Origin: Treponema sp.
GTDB lineage: Bacteria > Spirochaetota > Spirochaetia > Treponematales > Treponemataceae
DNA length: 47,054 nt
Direction of reading: 5' to 3'
NCBI GenBank assembly: GCA_016296655.1
Contig: JAEDIW010000018.1
Location: 1-47,054, forward strand
Shown piece after piece: positions 16,004-24,076 of the stretch (position 1 is the first letter of the stretch; the number at the start of each line of letters is the position of its first letter). The notes beneath the pieces are model-generated. The model made no database searches, had not been told where the DNA came from, and worked only from the letters and a program-made list of their open reading frames with translations. The translations under genes were made by a program, and so were the position numbers.

Positions 16004-17188
16004 ATGTTTAAAATTCAGACGTTAAATAAAATTTCTGCCAAAGGGCTTAATGAATTTCCAAGGGAAGATTACGAAGTTGCTTCTTCTTTGCAGGATGCAG
16101 ATGCAATTCTGGTTCGTTCGCAGGATATGCATCAGATGGACTTGCCTGGAACTGTAAAGGCTGTAGCGCGCGCAGGTGCGGGAACAAATAACATTCCAAT
16201 TCCAGAGTTTACAAAAAAAGGAATTGTTGTTTTTAATACACCAGGAGCAAATGCTAATGCTGTAAAAGAACTGGTTATTCTTGGAATTCTGCTTGCAAGT
16301 CGCCCGGTAATCAAAGCTAACAAATGGGTTAATGGGCTTGCAGGAAAGGGCGATGAAATTGCAGAGCTTGCAGAAAAGGGAAAATCTCAGTTTGTAGGTC
16401 CTGAAATTAAAGGCAAAAAGCTTGGTGTAATTGGTTTGGGAGCAATCGGTGCAATGGTTGCAAATGCTGCAGTTGATTTGGGAATGGAAGTAATTGGCTA
16501 TGATCCGTTTCTGTCGGTTGCTTCAGCATGGAGACTCAATCATAATGTAAAGCATGCAGAAACTCTTGATACTTTGCTTGCAAAGGCTGATTATATTACG
16601 ATTCATGTTCCTCAGACAAATGATACTAAGGGGCTGATAAATGCAAGTACGCTCAGAATTATGAAAGACGGTGTGAGAATTATCAACATTGCTCGTGGCG
16701 GGCTTGTAAATAATGCTGATTTACTTGAAGCTTTGAATAGTGGAAAAGTTGAATGTGTTGTAACTGATTTTGCTGCAGAAGAAATTTTGAATAATGATAA
16801 AGTTATTTGTCTGCCGCATCTTGGTGCTTCTACACCTGAAGCTGAAGAAAACTGTGCTGTAATGGCTGTCAAGCAGTTGCGTGATTTCCTGGAATTTGGA
16901 AACATTACGAATTCTGTAAATTATCCAAAGTGTGTCAGTGATAATCCTATTCCTGCTGGTGGAACAAGGCTTTGTATTTCTCATGCAAATACTTCTGGAA
17001 TTGTTGCAAAATTTACAACAATTCTTGGCGATGCAAAAATGAATATTGCCGGCATGATTAACCAGAATCGTGGTGAGTTGGCTTACAATATCATTGATGT
17101 TGACGGCATTGTTCCTGAAGAAACTTTGAGGGCTCTTGCTACTGTAGAAACTGTAACAAAGGTTCGCCCGATTTTTGGAAAGAAGTAA
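16004..17188 (+). CDS. serA: D-3-phosphoglycerate dehydrogenase
   Basis: 394 residues. First committed enzyme of serine synthesis, oxidising 3-phosphoglycerate with NAD. The Rossmann motif is GLGAIGAMVANAAVDLGMEVIGYDP (about residues 145-169), the active-site region includes INIARGGLVNNADL, and the histidine lies in CLPHLGASTPEAEENC. A C-terminal ACT domain (about 320-394, LCISHANTSGIVAKFTTIL) could mediate serine feedback. GAGG lies 6 nt before the ATG. Last gene of the rex-serC-serA unit; it reduces NAD, which makes Rex control chemically sensible. Confidence 0.95.
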   Translation: MFKIQTLNKISAKGLNEFPREDYEVASSLQDADAILVRSQDMHQMDLPGTVKAVARAGAGTNNIPIPEFTKKGIVVFNTPGANANAVKELVILGILLASRPVIKANKWVNGLAGKGDEIAELAEKGKSQFVGPEIKGKKLGVIGLGAIGAMVANAAVDLGMEVIGYDPFLSVASAWRLNHNVKHAETLDTLLAKADYITIHVPQTNDTKGLINASTLRIMKDGVRIINIARGGLVNNADLLEALNSGKVECVVTDFAAEEILNNDKVICLPHLGASTPEAEENCAVMAVKQLRDFLEFGNITNSVNYPKCVSDNPIPAGGTRLCISHANTSGIVAKFTTILGDAKMNIAGMINQNRGELAYNIIDVDGIVPEETLRALATVETVTKVRPIFGKK

Positions 17189-17246
17189 ACTGTTGATTAT
17201 TCTTTTTATATTATAAAAAACAGGCTTTTCTAGAAGAGTTAGTGCT

Positions 17247-17295
17247 AAAGAAACACTGAAAAATCCTCAATAGGATTTATTCGGTGTTTCTTTTT
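17247..17295. terminator. Bidirectional terminator; nested hairpin repeat, copy 2
   Basis: Outer 10-nt arms AAAGAAACAC (17247-17256) and GTGTTTCTTT (17284-17293) enclose an inner AAATCC/GGATTT hairpin, followed by Ts on the plus strand. It separates serA from the convergent rhomboid gene and overlaps the rhomboid stop codon. The inner core also occurs at 10211-10237. Confidence 0.8.
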
Positions 17296-18076
17296 AAAAA
17301 TTCGGGGGATTTTCTTCTGTGGTAAGGCTTGCAAATTCCTGTGCAATTGGTGCGTCTTTTGATGCTGAACTAAAATTATCAGAAAGGACTGCGCCTTCAG
17401 TTTTTTTGTTTTGCTGTTTATTGAAAATCTTTTTAGAAGTTTCTGCCTTTTCAGCGGATTTTATGCCTTTTTCTCCTGTGGGTCTGCGTTTGGATACTGC
17501 AAGAAAGCCAAACATGCTGCCGCAGATGCCTCCTGCAATATGTGCAAAAGTTGCAATGTTATAGGCTTTGCTGTTTGCAAACAAATCTCTGCCGATGTAG
17601 AGAAATAAAATCAGAAAGAAAGACAGAGGAATTTCATGGCGCGACATGGTGGAAAATGATGCCAGCAGAATCATCATGAAAGCAATTCCGCTTGAACCCA
17701 TGAGGCCTGCTGGAATAAGACAGGCATTTATAACCCCTGTTACAAGGGCTGTTACAAGAATCATTACCAGAAGTACAGCAGAACCGTAGCGTTCTTCAAG
17801 AATTGGGCCAAGCAGAAGAATAAAACTGAAATTTGAAAGCAGGTGGTTCCAGTCTGAATGTCCAAGAATGTGCGAGAATAGTTTGAAATAATCTAACGGG
17901 CTGTGCCAGTTAAATGCAACTGTGGAACTTTGGCAGCCTGGAGCTACAAAAAGTACATTTATCAGGTGTCTGTTCATAAAATTTGAGTCTATAAACAGAA
18001 TTAATGCAGACAGTAGGGCAAAAGTTAATGTGATGGGGGCATTGTATGTAATCCGATAGCTTGACTTTTTTTTCAT
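17294..18076 (-). CDS. Rhomboid family intramembrane serine protease
   Basis: 260 residues, about six membrane spans. Catalytic serine in GLMGSSGIAFMM (GxSG-type), catalytic histidine in FAHIAGGICGSMFGF, and the structural HSDWNHLLSNFSF segment in the second span. Cleaves transmembrane substrates inside the bilayer; its targets are unknown. A hydrophilic C-terminal tail of about 60 Lys/Ser/Glu-rich residues after the last span is longer than in minimal rhomboids. The stop lies within the bidirectional terminator shared with serA. Confidence 0.88.
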   Translation of the reverse strand: MKKKSSYRITYNAPITLTFALLSALILFIDSNFMNRHLINVLFVAPGCQSSTVAFNWHSPLDYFKLFSHILGHSDWNHLLSNFSFILLLGPILEERYGSAVLLVMILVTALVTGVINACLIPAGLMGSSGIAFMMILLASFSTMSRHEIPLSFFLILFLYIGRDLFANSKAYNIATFAHIAGGICGSMFGFLAVSKRRPTGEKGIKSAEKAETSKKIFNKQQNKKTEGAVLSDNFSSASKDAPIAQEFASLTTEENPPNF

Positions 18077-18236
18077 TTTTTAACCTGAATAATTGTTTTT
18101 GAAATGCTTGCGCAATTGCCACTCATTATAAATCTCTTTGAAAGAATAAACTACTGGTAAAATGCTTGAAAATTGCAGAAAAAAATGTGAAATGGTAAAA
18201 AAATCAGTTTGCAAAAAAATCAGTTTGCCTTGAAAT

Positions 18237-18265
18237 TTGGAATTCTACTTCAAATATGTTATATT
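18237..18265 (+). promoter_or_regulatory. Promoter predicting a leaderless clpS mRNA
   Basis: TTGGAA (18237-18242), 17-nt spacer, TATATT (18260-18265), then 6 nt to the ATG at 18272. No Shine-Dalgarno is present. Same geometry as the promoters of the EIIA, PilZ and pepF genes. Confidence 0.65.
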
Positions 18266-18271
18266 TTTTCT

Positions 18272-18580
18272 ATGGACAGAGAAAGCACTCAGACGCAAAA
18301 TCAGAGCAATGTTGGCGAACTTGAAATAATGCTTCCGCCAGAATATAAAGTAAAATTTTACAATGATGATTATACAACGATGGAATTTGTTGTAGCGGTT
18401 CTTGTTTCTGTATTTAAAAAAGGCAGGATAGAAGCAGAATTTCTTATGAGAACTGTTCATGAAAAAGGTTCTGCTGTTGTCGGTGTATATCCGTATGACA
18501 TTGCTTTTACTCGTGCTGAAATTGCGACAAAGGCTGCCAGAAAAGCAGGTTTTCCACTGCGCATAACTGTAGAAAGGTAG
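18272..18580 (+). CDS. clpS: ATP-dependent Clp protease adaptor ClpS
   Basis: 102 residues. Adaptor that recognises N-degrons (bulky hydrophobic N-termini) and docks them on the ClpA N-domain. The family signature KVKFYNDDYTTMEFVVAVL is intact, as is the region ending MRTVHEKGSAVVGVYPYDIA. The ATG at 18272 fits the family length and sits 6 nt after a promoter, predicting a leaderless mRNA; the frame is open 21 codons further upstream across that promoter. First gene of a clpS-clpA-aat cluster. Confidence 0.92.
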   Translation: MDRESTQTQNQSNVGELEIMLPPEYKVKFYNDDYTTMEFVVAVLVSVFKKGRIEAEFLMRTVHEKGSAVVGVYPYDIAFTRAEIATKAARKAGFPLRITVER

Positions 18581-18595
18581 GTTAGATTTTATAAT

Positions 18596-21112
18596 ATGAC
18601 AATAACTCCGCAATTGGCAAGAATATTAGACCAGGCTTTTTTTAATGCAAAAAAATCTCATCATGAATTTTTAACTCCAGAGCATGTTCTGCGTGCGGCA
18701 TTGAATTTTCCACAGGTTTGCGATTTGCTGAATATTTGTGGCGGCGACATTGAAAATATACGCTTGATTCTGGATAACTACATAAACACACAAATTCCTG
18801 TAAAGCAGGAATCTGCTTTTCAAAAAAACAAAATTACAAAATCTAATGAATCTGCTGGTACTGAAACTAGTGGCAATGAAGATGACAAAAACTTTAATGA
18901 AATGCCGAAACTGGATCATATTCTGGATGAAGAAATTTTTAAAGATGATGATGAACTTACAGAGGCAATAGAAAATATAACTGAAAATTTTATTGAAAAT
19001 TCAGAATATCCTATAGAAACACATTCTTATCATGAAGTTTTGAGCAGGGCAGTGATAAATTGCATTTCCAGTGAACGAAATATTGTGGATATTACAGATG
19101 TTCTTGTAAGTATGCTTGATGAAGATAAAAATTATTGCTCATATGCGCTGAAATCTAGTGGAATTGACAGGCTCAGGCTTTTGGAAACAATCAGTTACAT
19201 GAATGAGGCTGACGGTAATGCCCAGAAAAAATCTGGAAATTCAGTATCTGCTGGAAATTTTGGAAGTTTTGCAGGAGCAACGGCTGGGGTGGCAAAGAAT
19301 AATGTAAAAAATTCTGCAAGATCTGGCATACTTGAACGTTTTACTGTTAATCTCACAAAGCTTGCAGCAGATGGAAAATTTGAAGGTTTGATTGGCCGTG
19401 AGGAAGAACTTAACAGGACAATCCAGATTTTATGCAGAAAGACGAAAAATAATCCGTTGCATGTTGGAGATCCTGGCGTTGGAAAAACCGTTCTTACAGA
19501 AGGTCTTGCTATGAGAATTGCAAAAGGTCAGGTTCCTGCAAATCTGGAGGATGCTGAAATTTTCAGTTTGAATATGACAGCTTTGATTGCAGGTGCTAAA
19601 TTTCGTGGAGATTTTGAAGAACGGATAAATAAAATTCTTGAAGAACTTTCAAAGCTCAAAAATCCTATTCTTTTTATTGACGAAATTCACACGCTTTCTA
19701 CAGGCGCTTCTTCTGCAAATGGCGGAATGGATGCTGCAAATATATTGAAGCCGTTTTTTTCATGCGATGCGGTTCGCTGCATAGGCTCTACCACCTTTGA
19801 AGGCTACAAGAAGATTTTTGAAAAAGACAGAACCCTTTTGCGCCGATTCCAGAAAATTGACATCATGGAGCCATCTAGAGATGAAGCGGTAAAAATTTTG
19901 AAAGGTCTCCGTCCACATTATGAAAATTTTCATAAAGTTCGCTACAGCGACAAAGCTTTGCAAACGGCTGTAAACCTTTCTGTTCAATTTTTGCCTGAAC
20001 GTCGGCTTCCAGATAAGGCAATTGACATTATTGATGAGGCTGGCTCGTTTGTGCGGATTTATAAAAACGGCGGATTTAGGGGACAGAATAAAAACTTTTG
20101 CAGAGATTATGCTCAGGTTTCTGTAAATGTAATAAAGCAAGTTGCTTCAAAAATGGCAAGAGTTCCTGTAGAAGCCGTAGCTGGTAATGAAATTGAAAAA
20201 ATCAGGCTGCTTGAAACATCTCTTTCCAGCCAGATTTTTGGTCAGGAACAGGCGGTGAAGGTTCTTGCAAAGGCTGTAAAAAAAGCCAGGGCGGGATTCC
20301 GCAATCCAGAGCGCCCGCAAGGTTCTTTTTTGTTTGTAGGTCCGACCGGCGTTGGAAAAACTGAGCTGGCCCGCTGCCTTGCAAAAAATCTTTCGCTTAA
20401 GCTTATCCGTTTTGATATGAGTGAATATCAGGAAAAACATACGGTAAGCAGGCTTATCGGTGCGCCTCCTGGGTATGTTGGATTTGAAGATGGTGGGCTG
20501 CTTACTGATGCCGTGCGCAAAGAACCTAATTCTGTGGTTCTTCTAGACGAAATTGAAAAAGCTCATCAAGACATTTTCAATGTTTTGCTTCAAGTTATGG
20601 ATTATGGTTTTTTGACCGATAATCAGGGGCGGCAGGCAGATTTCAGAAATTGTATCATTATCATGACCAGCAATGCCGGAGCCAGAGACATGGAAAAAGG
20701 TTCAATCGGTTTTGGAATCCAGACTTTTTCTGATTCTGTTCAAACCTTAAAGGAAGCTGTGGACAAGGCTTTTTCTCCAGAATTCCGCAATCGTTTGGAT
20801 GCAGTTGTTCCCTTTGCACATTTGGAAAAAGATATAATTTCTTCTATTGTCAATAAGGAAATTGATTTGCTTGCTGCGCGATTGCTTGAACGGAAGATAA
20901 AACTTTCTGTAACTCCAGAATGTGTAAAATTTCTTGCTGAAACCGGTTATTCTAGAGAGTTTGGGGCTAGAAATATTGCGCGTACTGTGGATGAAAAAAT
21001 TGCAGAACCTCTGGCAGATGAAGTCCTTTTTGGAAGGCTTTCTTCAGGCGGAAAAGTCAACATCTGTTTAAAAAATTCCCAGGTTGTATTTGATTTTTCA
21101 GGTGATATATGA
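18596..21112 (+). CDS. clpA: ATP-dependent Clp protease ATP-binding subunit ClpA
   Basis: 838 residues. AAA+ unfoldase that feeds substrates to ClpP (not encoded here). Two ATPase modules: Walker A GDPGVGKT (first) with DEIHTL Walker B, and GPTGVGKTE (second) with LLDEIEKAH, arginine-finger regions and a ClpP-docking part near the C-terminal half. The N-domain has an acidic, low-complexity insertion of about 70 residues (71-140) between its two repeats, absent from the enteric protein as I recall it. It follows clpS by 15 nt and overlaps aat by 4 nt. Confidence 0.93.
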   Translation: MTITPQLARILDQAFFNAKKSHHEFLTPEHVLRAALNFPQVCDLLNICGGDIENIRLILDNYINTQIPVKQESAFQKNKITKSNESAGTETSGNEDDKNFNEMPKLDHILDEEIFKDDDELTEAIENITENFIENSEYPIETHSYHEVLSRAVINCISSERNIVDITDVLVSMLDEDKNYCSYALKSSGIDRLRLLETISYMNEADGNAQKKSGNSVSAGNFGSFAGATAGVAKNNVKNSARSGILERFTVNLTKLAADGKFEGLIGREEELNRTIQILCRKTKNNPLHVGDPGVGKTVLTEGLAMRIAKGQVPANLEDAEIFSLNMTALIAGAKFRGDFEERINKILEELSKLKNPILFIDEIHTLSTGASSANGGMDAANILKPFFSCDAVRCIGSTTFEGYKKIFEKDRTLLRRFQKIDIMEPSRDEAVKILKGLRPHYENFHKVRYSDKALQTAVNLSVQFLPERRLPDKAIDIIDEAGSFVRIYKNGGFRGQNKNFCRDYAQVSVNVIKQVASKMARVPVEAVAGNEIEKIRLLETSLSSQIFGQEQAVKVLAKAVKKARAGFRNPERPQGSFLFVGPTGVGKTELARCLAKNLSLKLIRFDMSEYQEKHTVSRLIGAPPGYVGFEDGGLLTDAVRKEPNSVVLLDEIEKAHQDIFNVLLQVMDYGFLTDNQGRQADFRNCIIIMTSNAGARDMEKGSIGFGIQTFSDSVQTLKEAVDKAFSPEFRNRLDAVVPFAHLEKDIISSIVNKEIDLLAARLLERKIKLSVTPECVKFLAETGYSREFGARNIARTVDEKIAEPLADEVLFGRLSSGGKVNICLKNSQVVFDFSGDI

Positions 21113-21867
21113 TTTCTTTACAGGCTCAGGAGCTTTTTGCCCGTCTGATAGCTAAAAATGAAAGTTCATGTGAAAAAATCATTCAGTTTTCTCTGGAAAC
21201 GGCTTCCCGGCGCGGGCTTTTGGGTTACACCGAAGAACTGTCAATGCCTCTGCTTTATTCGGCTCTGGTGCAGGGAATTTTTCCATGGTACAACGAAGAT
21301 AAAGGCGAACCTGTTTTGTGGTGGTCTCCTGACCCTCGGTTTGTGCTTTTTCCTGAAGAGCTGCATGTACCGAAAAGCCTTGCAAAGTTTATGAAGCACA
21401 GTCATTTTTCTTATACTATGGATACGGCTTTTGAGCAGGTTATAAATGAATGTAGTTCCATTAAACGAAAAGATCAGCGAGGAACCTGGATTGGCAACGG
21501 AATAAAAAAAGCTTATACCCAGGCTTTTTATGACGGAAATGCTCATTCTTTTGAGGTTTGGAACGGTGCAAAACTTGCAGGTGGATTTTATGGGGTTTTA
21601 ATTGGCAGCGTATTTTTGGGGGAATCAATGTTTTCCCATGAATCTGACTCAGCAAAAAGTGCTTTTGTCCATTTTGTCCATGCCTTCAAAAATGCTGGTG
21701 GAAAAATGATTGATTCTCAGGTTTACACAGATAACATTTCCAGGTTTGGCGGAAAAAATATAAGCCAGTGTGCATTTTTGCGTTATGAAAGTGAATATTT
21801 ATATAGTAGCCTCCAGGAAAATTTAAAAGATTCATTTTATAAAACAGTAGAAAAAAAGAGTGAATAA
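21109..21867 (+). CDS. aat: Leucyl/phenylalanyl-tRNA--protein transferase
   Basis: 252 residues. Adds Leu or Phe from aminoacyl-tRNA to proteins with N-terminal Lys or Arg, creating N-degrons for ClpS/ClpA. Family motifs: QGIFPWYN, VLWWSPDPRFVLFP, RGTWIG and the GNAT-like core SFEVWNGAKLAGGFYGVLIGSVFLGESMFS. ATG overlaps the clpA stop (ATGA). The linkage puts degron writer, reader and unfoldase in one transcription unit. Confidence 0.94.
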   Translation: MISLQAQELFARLIAKNESSCEKIIQFSLETASRRGLLGYTEELSMPLLYSALVQGIFPWYNEDKGEPVLWWSPDPRFVLFPEELHVPKSLAKFMKHSHFSYTMDTAFEQVINECSSIKRKDQRGTWIGNGIKKAYTQAFYDGNAHSFEVWNGAKLAGGFYGVLIGSVFLGESMFSHESDSAKSAFVHFVHAFKNAGGKMIDSQVYTDNISRFGGKNISQCAFLRYESEYLYSSLQENLKDSFYKTVEKKSE

Positions 21868-21882
21868 ATATAGAATGGCTGT

Positions 21883-22152
21883 ATGAACGCAATTATTACA
21901 GTTGTAGGTTCTGACAAAGTTGGAATCATTGCAAAAACAAGTGCTTTTTTGGCAAAACATTCAATTAACATAGCTGACATTACACAGACAATTCTTTCTG
22001 GTAATTTCGTAATGATGATGATGGTTAGTCTGGACTCTGCCGATATTTCAATTGACGAACTTCGCAACGGTTTAAAAGAACTTAGCGAAGAAATGCAGGT
22101 TGAAATTAATGTCATGAACGAAAAAGTTTTTTCAGCGATGCACAGGGTCTAG
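21883..22152 (+). CDS. ACT domain-containing protein (UPF0237 type)
   Basis: 89 residues, one ACT domain plus a short tail: NAIITVVGSDKVGIIAKTSAFLAKHSINIADITQTIL. ACT domains bind small ligands such as amino acids; the ligand and partner of this stand-alone family are not known to me. It starts 15 nt after aat, probably in the same transcript, and has no clear Shine-Dalgarno. The stop codon is inside a terminator hairpin. Confidence 0.85.
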   Translation: MNAIITVVGSDKVGIIAKTSAFLAKHSINIADITQTILSGNFVMMMMVSLDSADISIDELRNGLKELSEEMQVEINVMNEKVFSAMHRV

Positions 22153-22171
22153 CAGATTTTCTCTGCTTTTT
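22151..22171 (+). terminator. Terminator of the clpS-clpA-aat-ACT unit
   Basis: AGCAGA (22151-22156), loop TTTTC, TCTGCT (22162-22167), followed by Ts. It overlaps the stop codon of the ACT-domain gene. Confidence 0.7.
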
Positions 22172-23447
22172 AAAAAGATATTATTTCGTTATAAACGCTT
22201 ATTGCAAACTGATCGGTCATTCCTGAAATGTATTCGATTATGCATTTCTGGAATGAGTCATTGTCAAATACAGAGAAAATCGGCTTGGTATCATATTTCA
22301 GTATTCTTTTTCTGTCGGGAATGTTTTGGACTTTATAGTCTGAATATTTTATGAGCCAGTCTTCAAAAGTTTTTGACAGATTTGGATAATTTTTCAGTGC
22401 AGAATTAATTCTGCCGTTTTGGGCATACGGCTGAGTCCTTTGTAATGTTCTGTAAAGTGTTTCTATTATATTTTCTGCATAATGCCCGAATTCTGTCAGA
22501 CGCCAGTGTGTATAAATGTGTGCAAAATTAAATTTTTTCAACTGCAGGATAAAATTGAAATATTCAGCAGAAAAGCACAAACCTTTTTCTGGTGAACTTT
22601 GCTGGCACAGGTCAACAATCAAGTCATTTATAAGTACAGTTGTATTTACGGCTTTCCCGCTTCTGAATGCGTTGTTCCCCTTACTTTTTTCTCCAAGTCC
22701 AAGTGTGGTTGCAACAATTTCCCTTAATTGCCTGTATGCGCCCATATCAAAAAGGTGGTAGGTTCTTGCGTCTTCAAGGTCACGCCCAAGATATGCTATT
22801 TTGTCTGCAATTTTTACGACGCAGCCTTCCCATGTAAACGGCTGAATGATTCCGGGGCGTTTTAATGAATATAAATCAATGGCTTCCTGGCGCGGTTTTA
22901 TTCCCTGCTGGTCAATTTCTCCGCAGTGGCAGATAAGACCATCACGAACTGCATAGGTTAAATCCAGCAGTTTTTCAATGCCATCAGGATTTGGAAGCGT
23001 TTCTATGTAATCAGCAAAAAAAAGACTGTTGCGTTCGTGCCAGAATTTTTTTGGAGCATTTGCTTCATTCTTGCCCATAAGCAGTTTGTTCAGACAGTCC
23101 TCACCGTGATGGCCAAACGGAGCATGTCCTATGTCATGTCCCAGGGCAATTGTCTGTGTGAGTTCCTGATTGAGCCCCAGGTATTTTGCGATAGTTGAAG
23201 CAACAGATGCAACATGCTGAACATGCTCCATCCTTGTGCAAACATGGTCATTTTGCGGTGCAAAGAAAACCTGTGTTTTGTGTTTTAGGCGTCGGTAAGC
23301 CTGACAATGTAAAATTCTTGTATAATCCCGTTCAAATTCGCTACGGATGTCATTTCCTCGTGAGTAAAGGCTGTTTTCCCGGGAAATACAGACATTCCAT
23401 TTATTATTTGTTTCTGTACAGGCTACGTTTTTAAAAGAGTCTTTCAA
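22170..23447 (-). CDS. dgt: Deoxyguanosinetriphosphate triphosphohydrolase-like protein
   Basis: 425 residues. HD-superfamily enzyme that cleaves dNTPs (typically dGTP) to nucleoside and triphosphate. Metal ligands are visible as RMEHVQHVASVAS, then GHDIGHAPFGHHGE, and a later aspartate in VVKIADKIAYLGRDLEDA. The start is TTG with AGGA about 8 nt upstream, and a large hairpin lies just before that site. Downstream of the nitroreductase gene on the same strand. Confidence 0.88.
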   Translation of the reverse strand: MKDSFKNVACTETNNKWNVCISRENSLYSRGNDIRSEFERDYTRILHCQAYRRLKHKTQVFFAPQNDHVCTRMEHVQHVASVASTIAKYLGLNQELTQTIALGHDIGHAPFGHHGEDCLNKLLMGKNEANAPKKFWHERNSLFFADYIETLPNPDGIEKLLDLTYAVRDGLICHCGEIDQQGIKPRQEAIDLYSLKRPGIIQPFTWEGCVVKIADKIAYLGRDLEDARTYHLFDMGAYRQLREIVATTLGLGEKSKGNNAFRSGKAVNTTVLINDLIVDLCQQSSPEKGLCFSAEYFNFILQLKKFNFAHIYTHWRLTEFGHYAENIIETLYRTLQRTQPYAQNGRINSALKNYPNLSKTFEDWLIKYSDYKVQNIPDRKRILKYDTKPIFSVFDNDSFQKCIIEYISGMTDQFAISVYNEIISF

Positions 23448-23461
23448 TTTTTTTCCTGATA

Positions 23462-23497
23462 CAGGGATTTCAGAAAAAAGACTTTGTGAAATCCCTG
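23462..23497 (-). promoter_or_regulatory. Strong hairpin just upstream of the dgt ribosome binding site
   Basis: Eleven-bp perfect arms CAGGGATTTCA (23462-23472) and TGAAATCCCTG (23487-23497) with a 14-nt loop. On the minus strand it ends only a few nucleotides before the AGGA of dgt, and no U-run follows, so it fits a translational or mRNA-stability element better than a terminator for the nitroreductase gene. Confidence 0.5.
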
Positions 23498-23532
23498 CAA
23501 AGATACTAAGAATTTATGCAAGTTTGCAGAAG

Positions 23533-24054
23533 TCATGCAAATATTATGCGTCCATCCCTTCTTGGTTTTGCTTCAAGTGCAGGTTCAGCAGAATATCCAA
23601 GAATGCAGAAAGCAACTCCTTCATAAGAATCTGGAATATTCCACTTTTCCTTTAATTTTTTACCTTCAAGTGAGCGGAAAACTTCAAAACCTCTGTTAAT
23701 CCAGCAGGATGCAAGATTTAAAGAGTGTGCAGCAAGCATTAAATTCTGCATTACAAGCGAAGCATCCTGAACATATAAAGGACAGTTGCTGTCTCCAAGA
23801 ACGGCAATTACTGCCGGAGCTCCGTAAAAAGGATCTGAATCAGAGTTCATTACCTGCGCATTTAAATTTGACAAAAGATTAACAGTTTCTTTATCTGTTA
23901 CGCAAACCATAACAGATGACTGCAAATTTTTTCCGCTGGGAGCATAGAGTCCTGCCTCAAGAATTGTTTTCAAATCTTCTTCAGATGGCATCTGTGATGT
24001 ATAGGCTCTACAACTTCTACGGTTTATCAATGCATTTAATACTTCATTTTTCAT
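23533..24054 (-). CDS. Nitroreductase family FMN oxidoreductase
   Basis: 173 residues. NAD(P)H-dependent flavoprotein of the nitroreductase superfamily: N-terminal NRRSCRAYTSQMPSEEDL, LYAPSGKNLQS and C-terminal CILGYSAEPALEAKPRRDG. Length matches small clostridial-type members. Good ribosome binding site AAGGAAGG. It begins 22 nt after the HD-GYP regulator, so is probably co-transcribed. The physiological substrate is unknown. Confidence 0.85.
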   Translation of the reverse strand: MKNEVLNALINRRSCRAYTSQMPSEEDLKTILEAGLYAPSGKNLQSSVMVCVTDKETVNLLSNLNAQVMNSDSDPFYGAPAVIAVLGDSNCPLYVQDASLVMQNLMLAAHSLNLASCWINRGFEVFRSLEGKKLKEKWNIPDSYEGVAFCILGYSAEPALEAKPRRDGRIIFA

Positions 24055-24076
24055 GGCAAACCTTCCTTATATAAGT

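Noticed and set aside
20773..20787. Frameshift or ribosomal slippage in clpA
   Set aside because: The clpA frame is uninterrupted from 18596 to 21112 with all motifs in order.
23320..23350. tRNA-like TTCAAATTC loop
   Set aside because: It lies within the dgt coding sequence and has no cloverleaf partners. No tRNA was found in the window.
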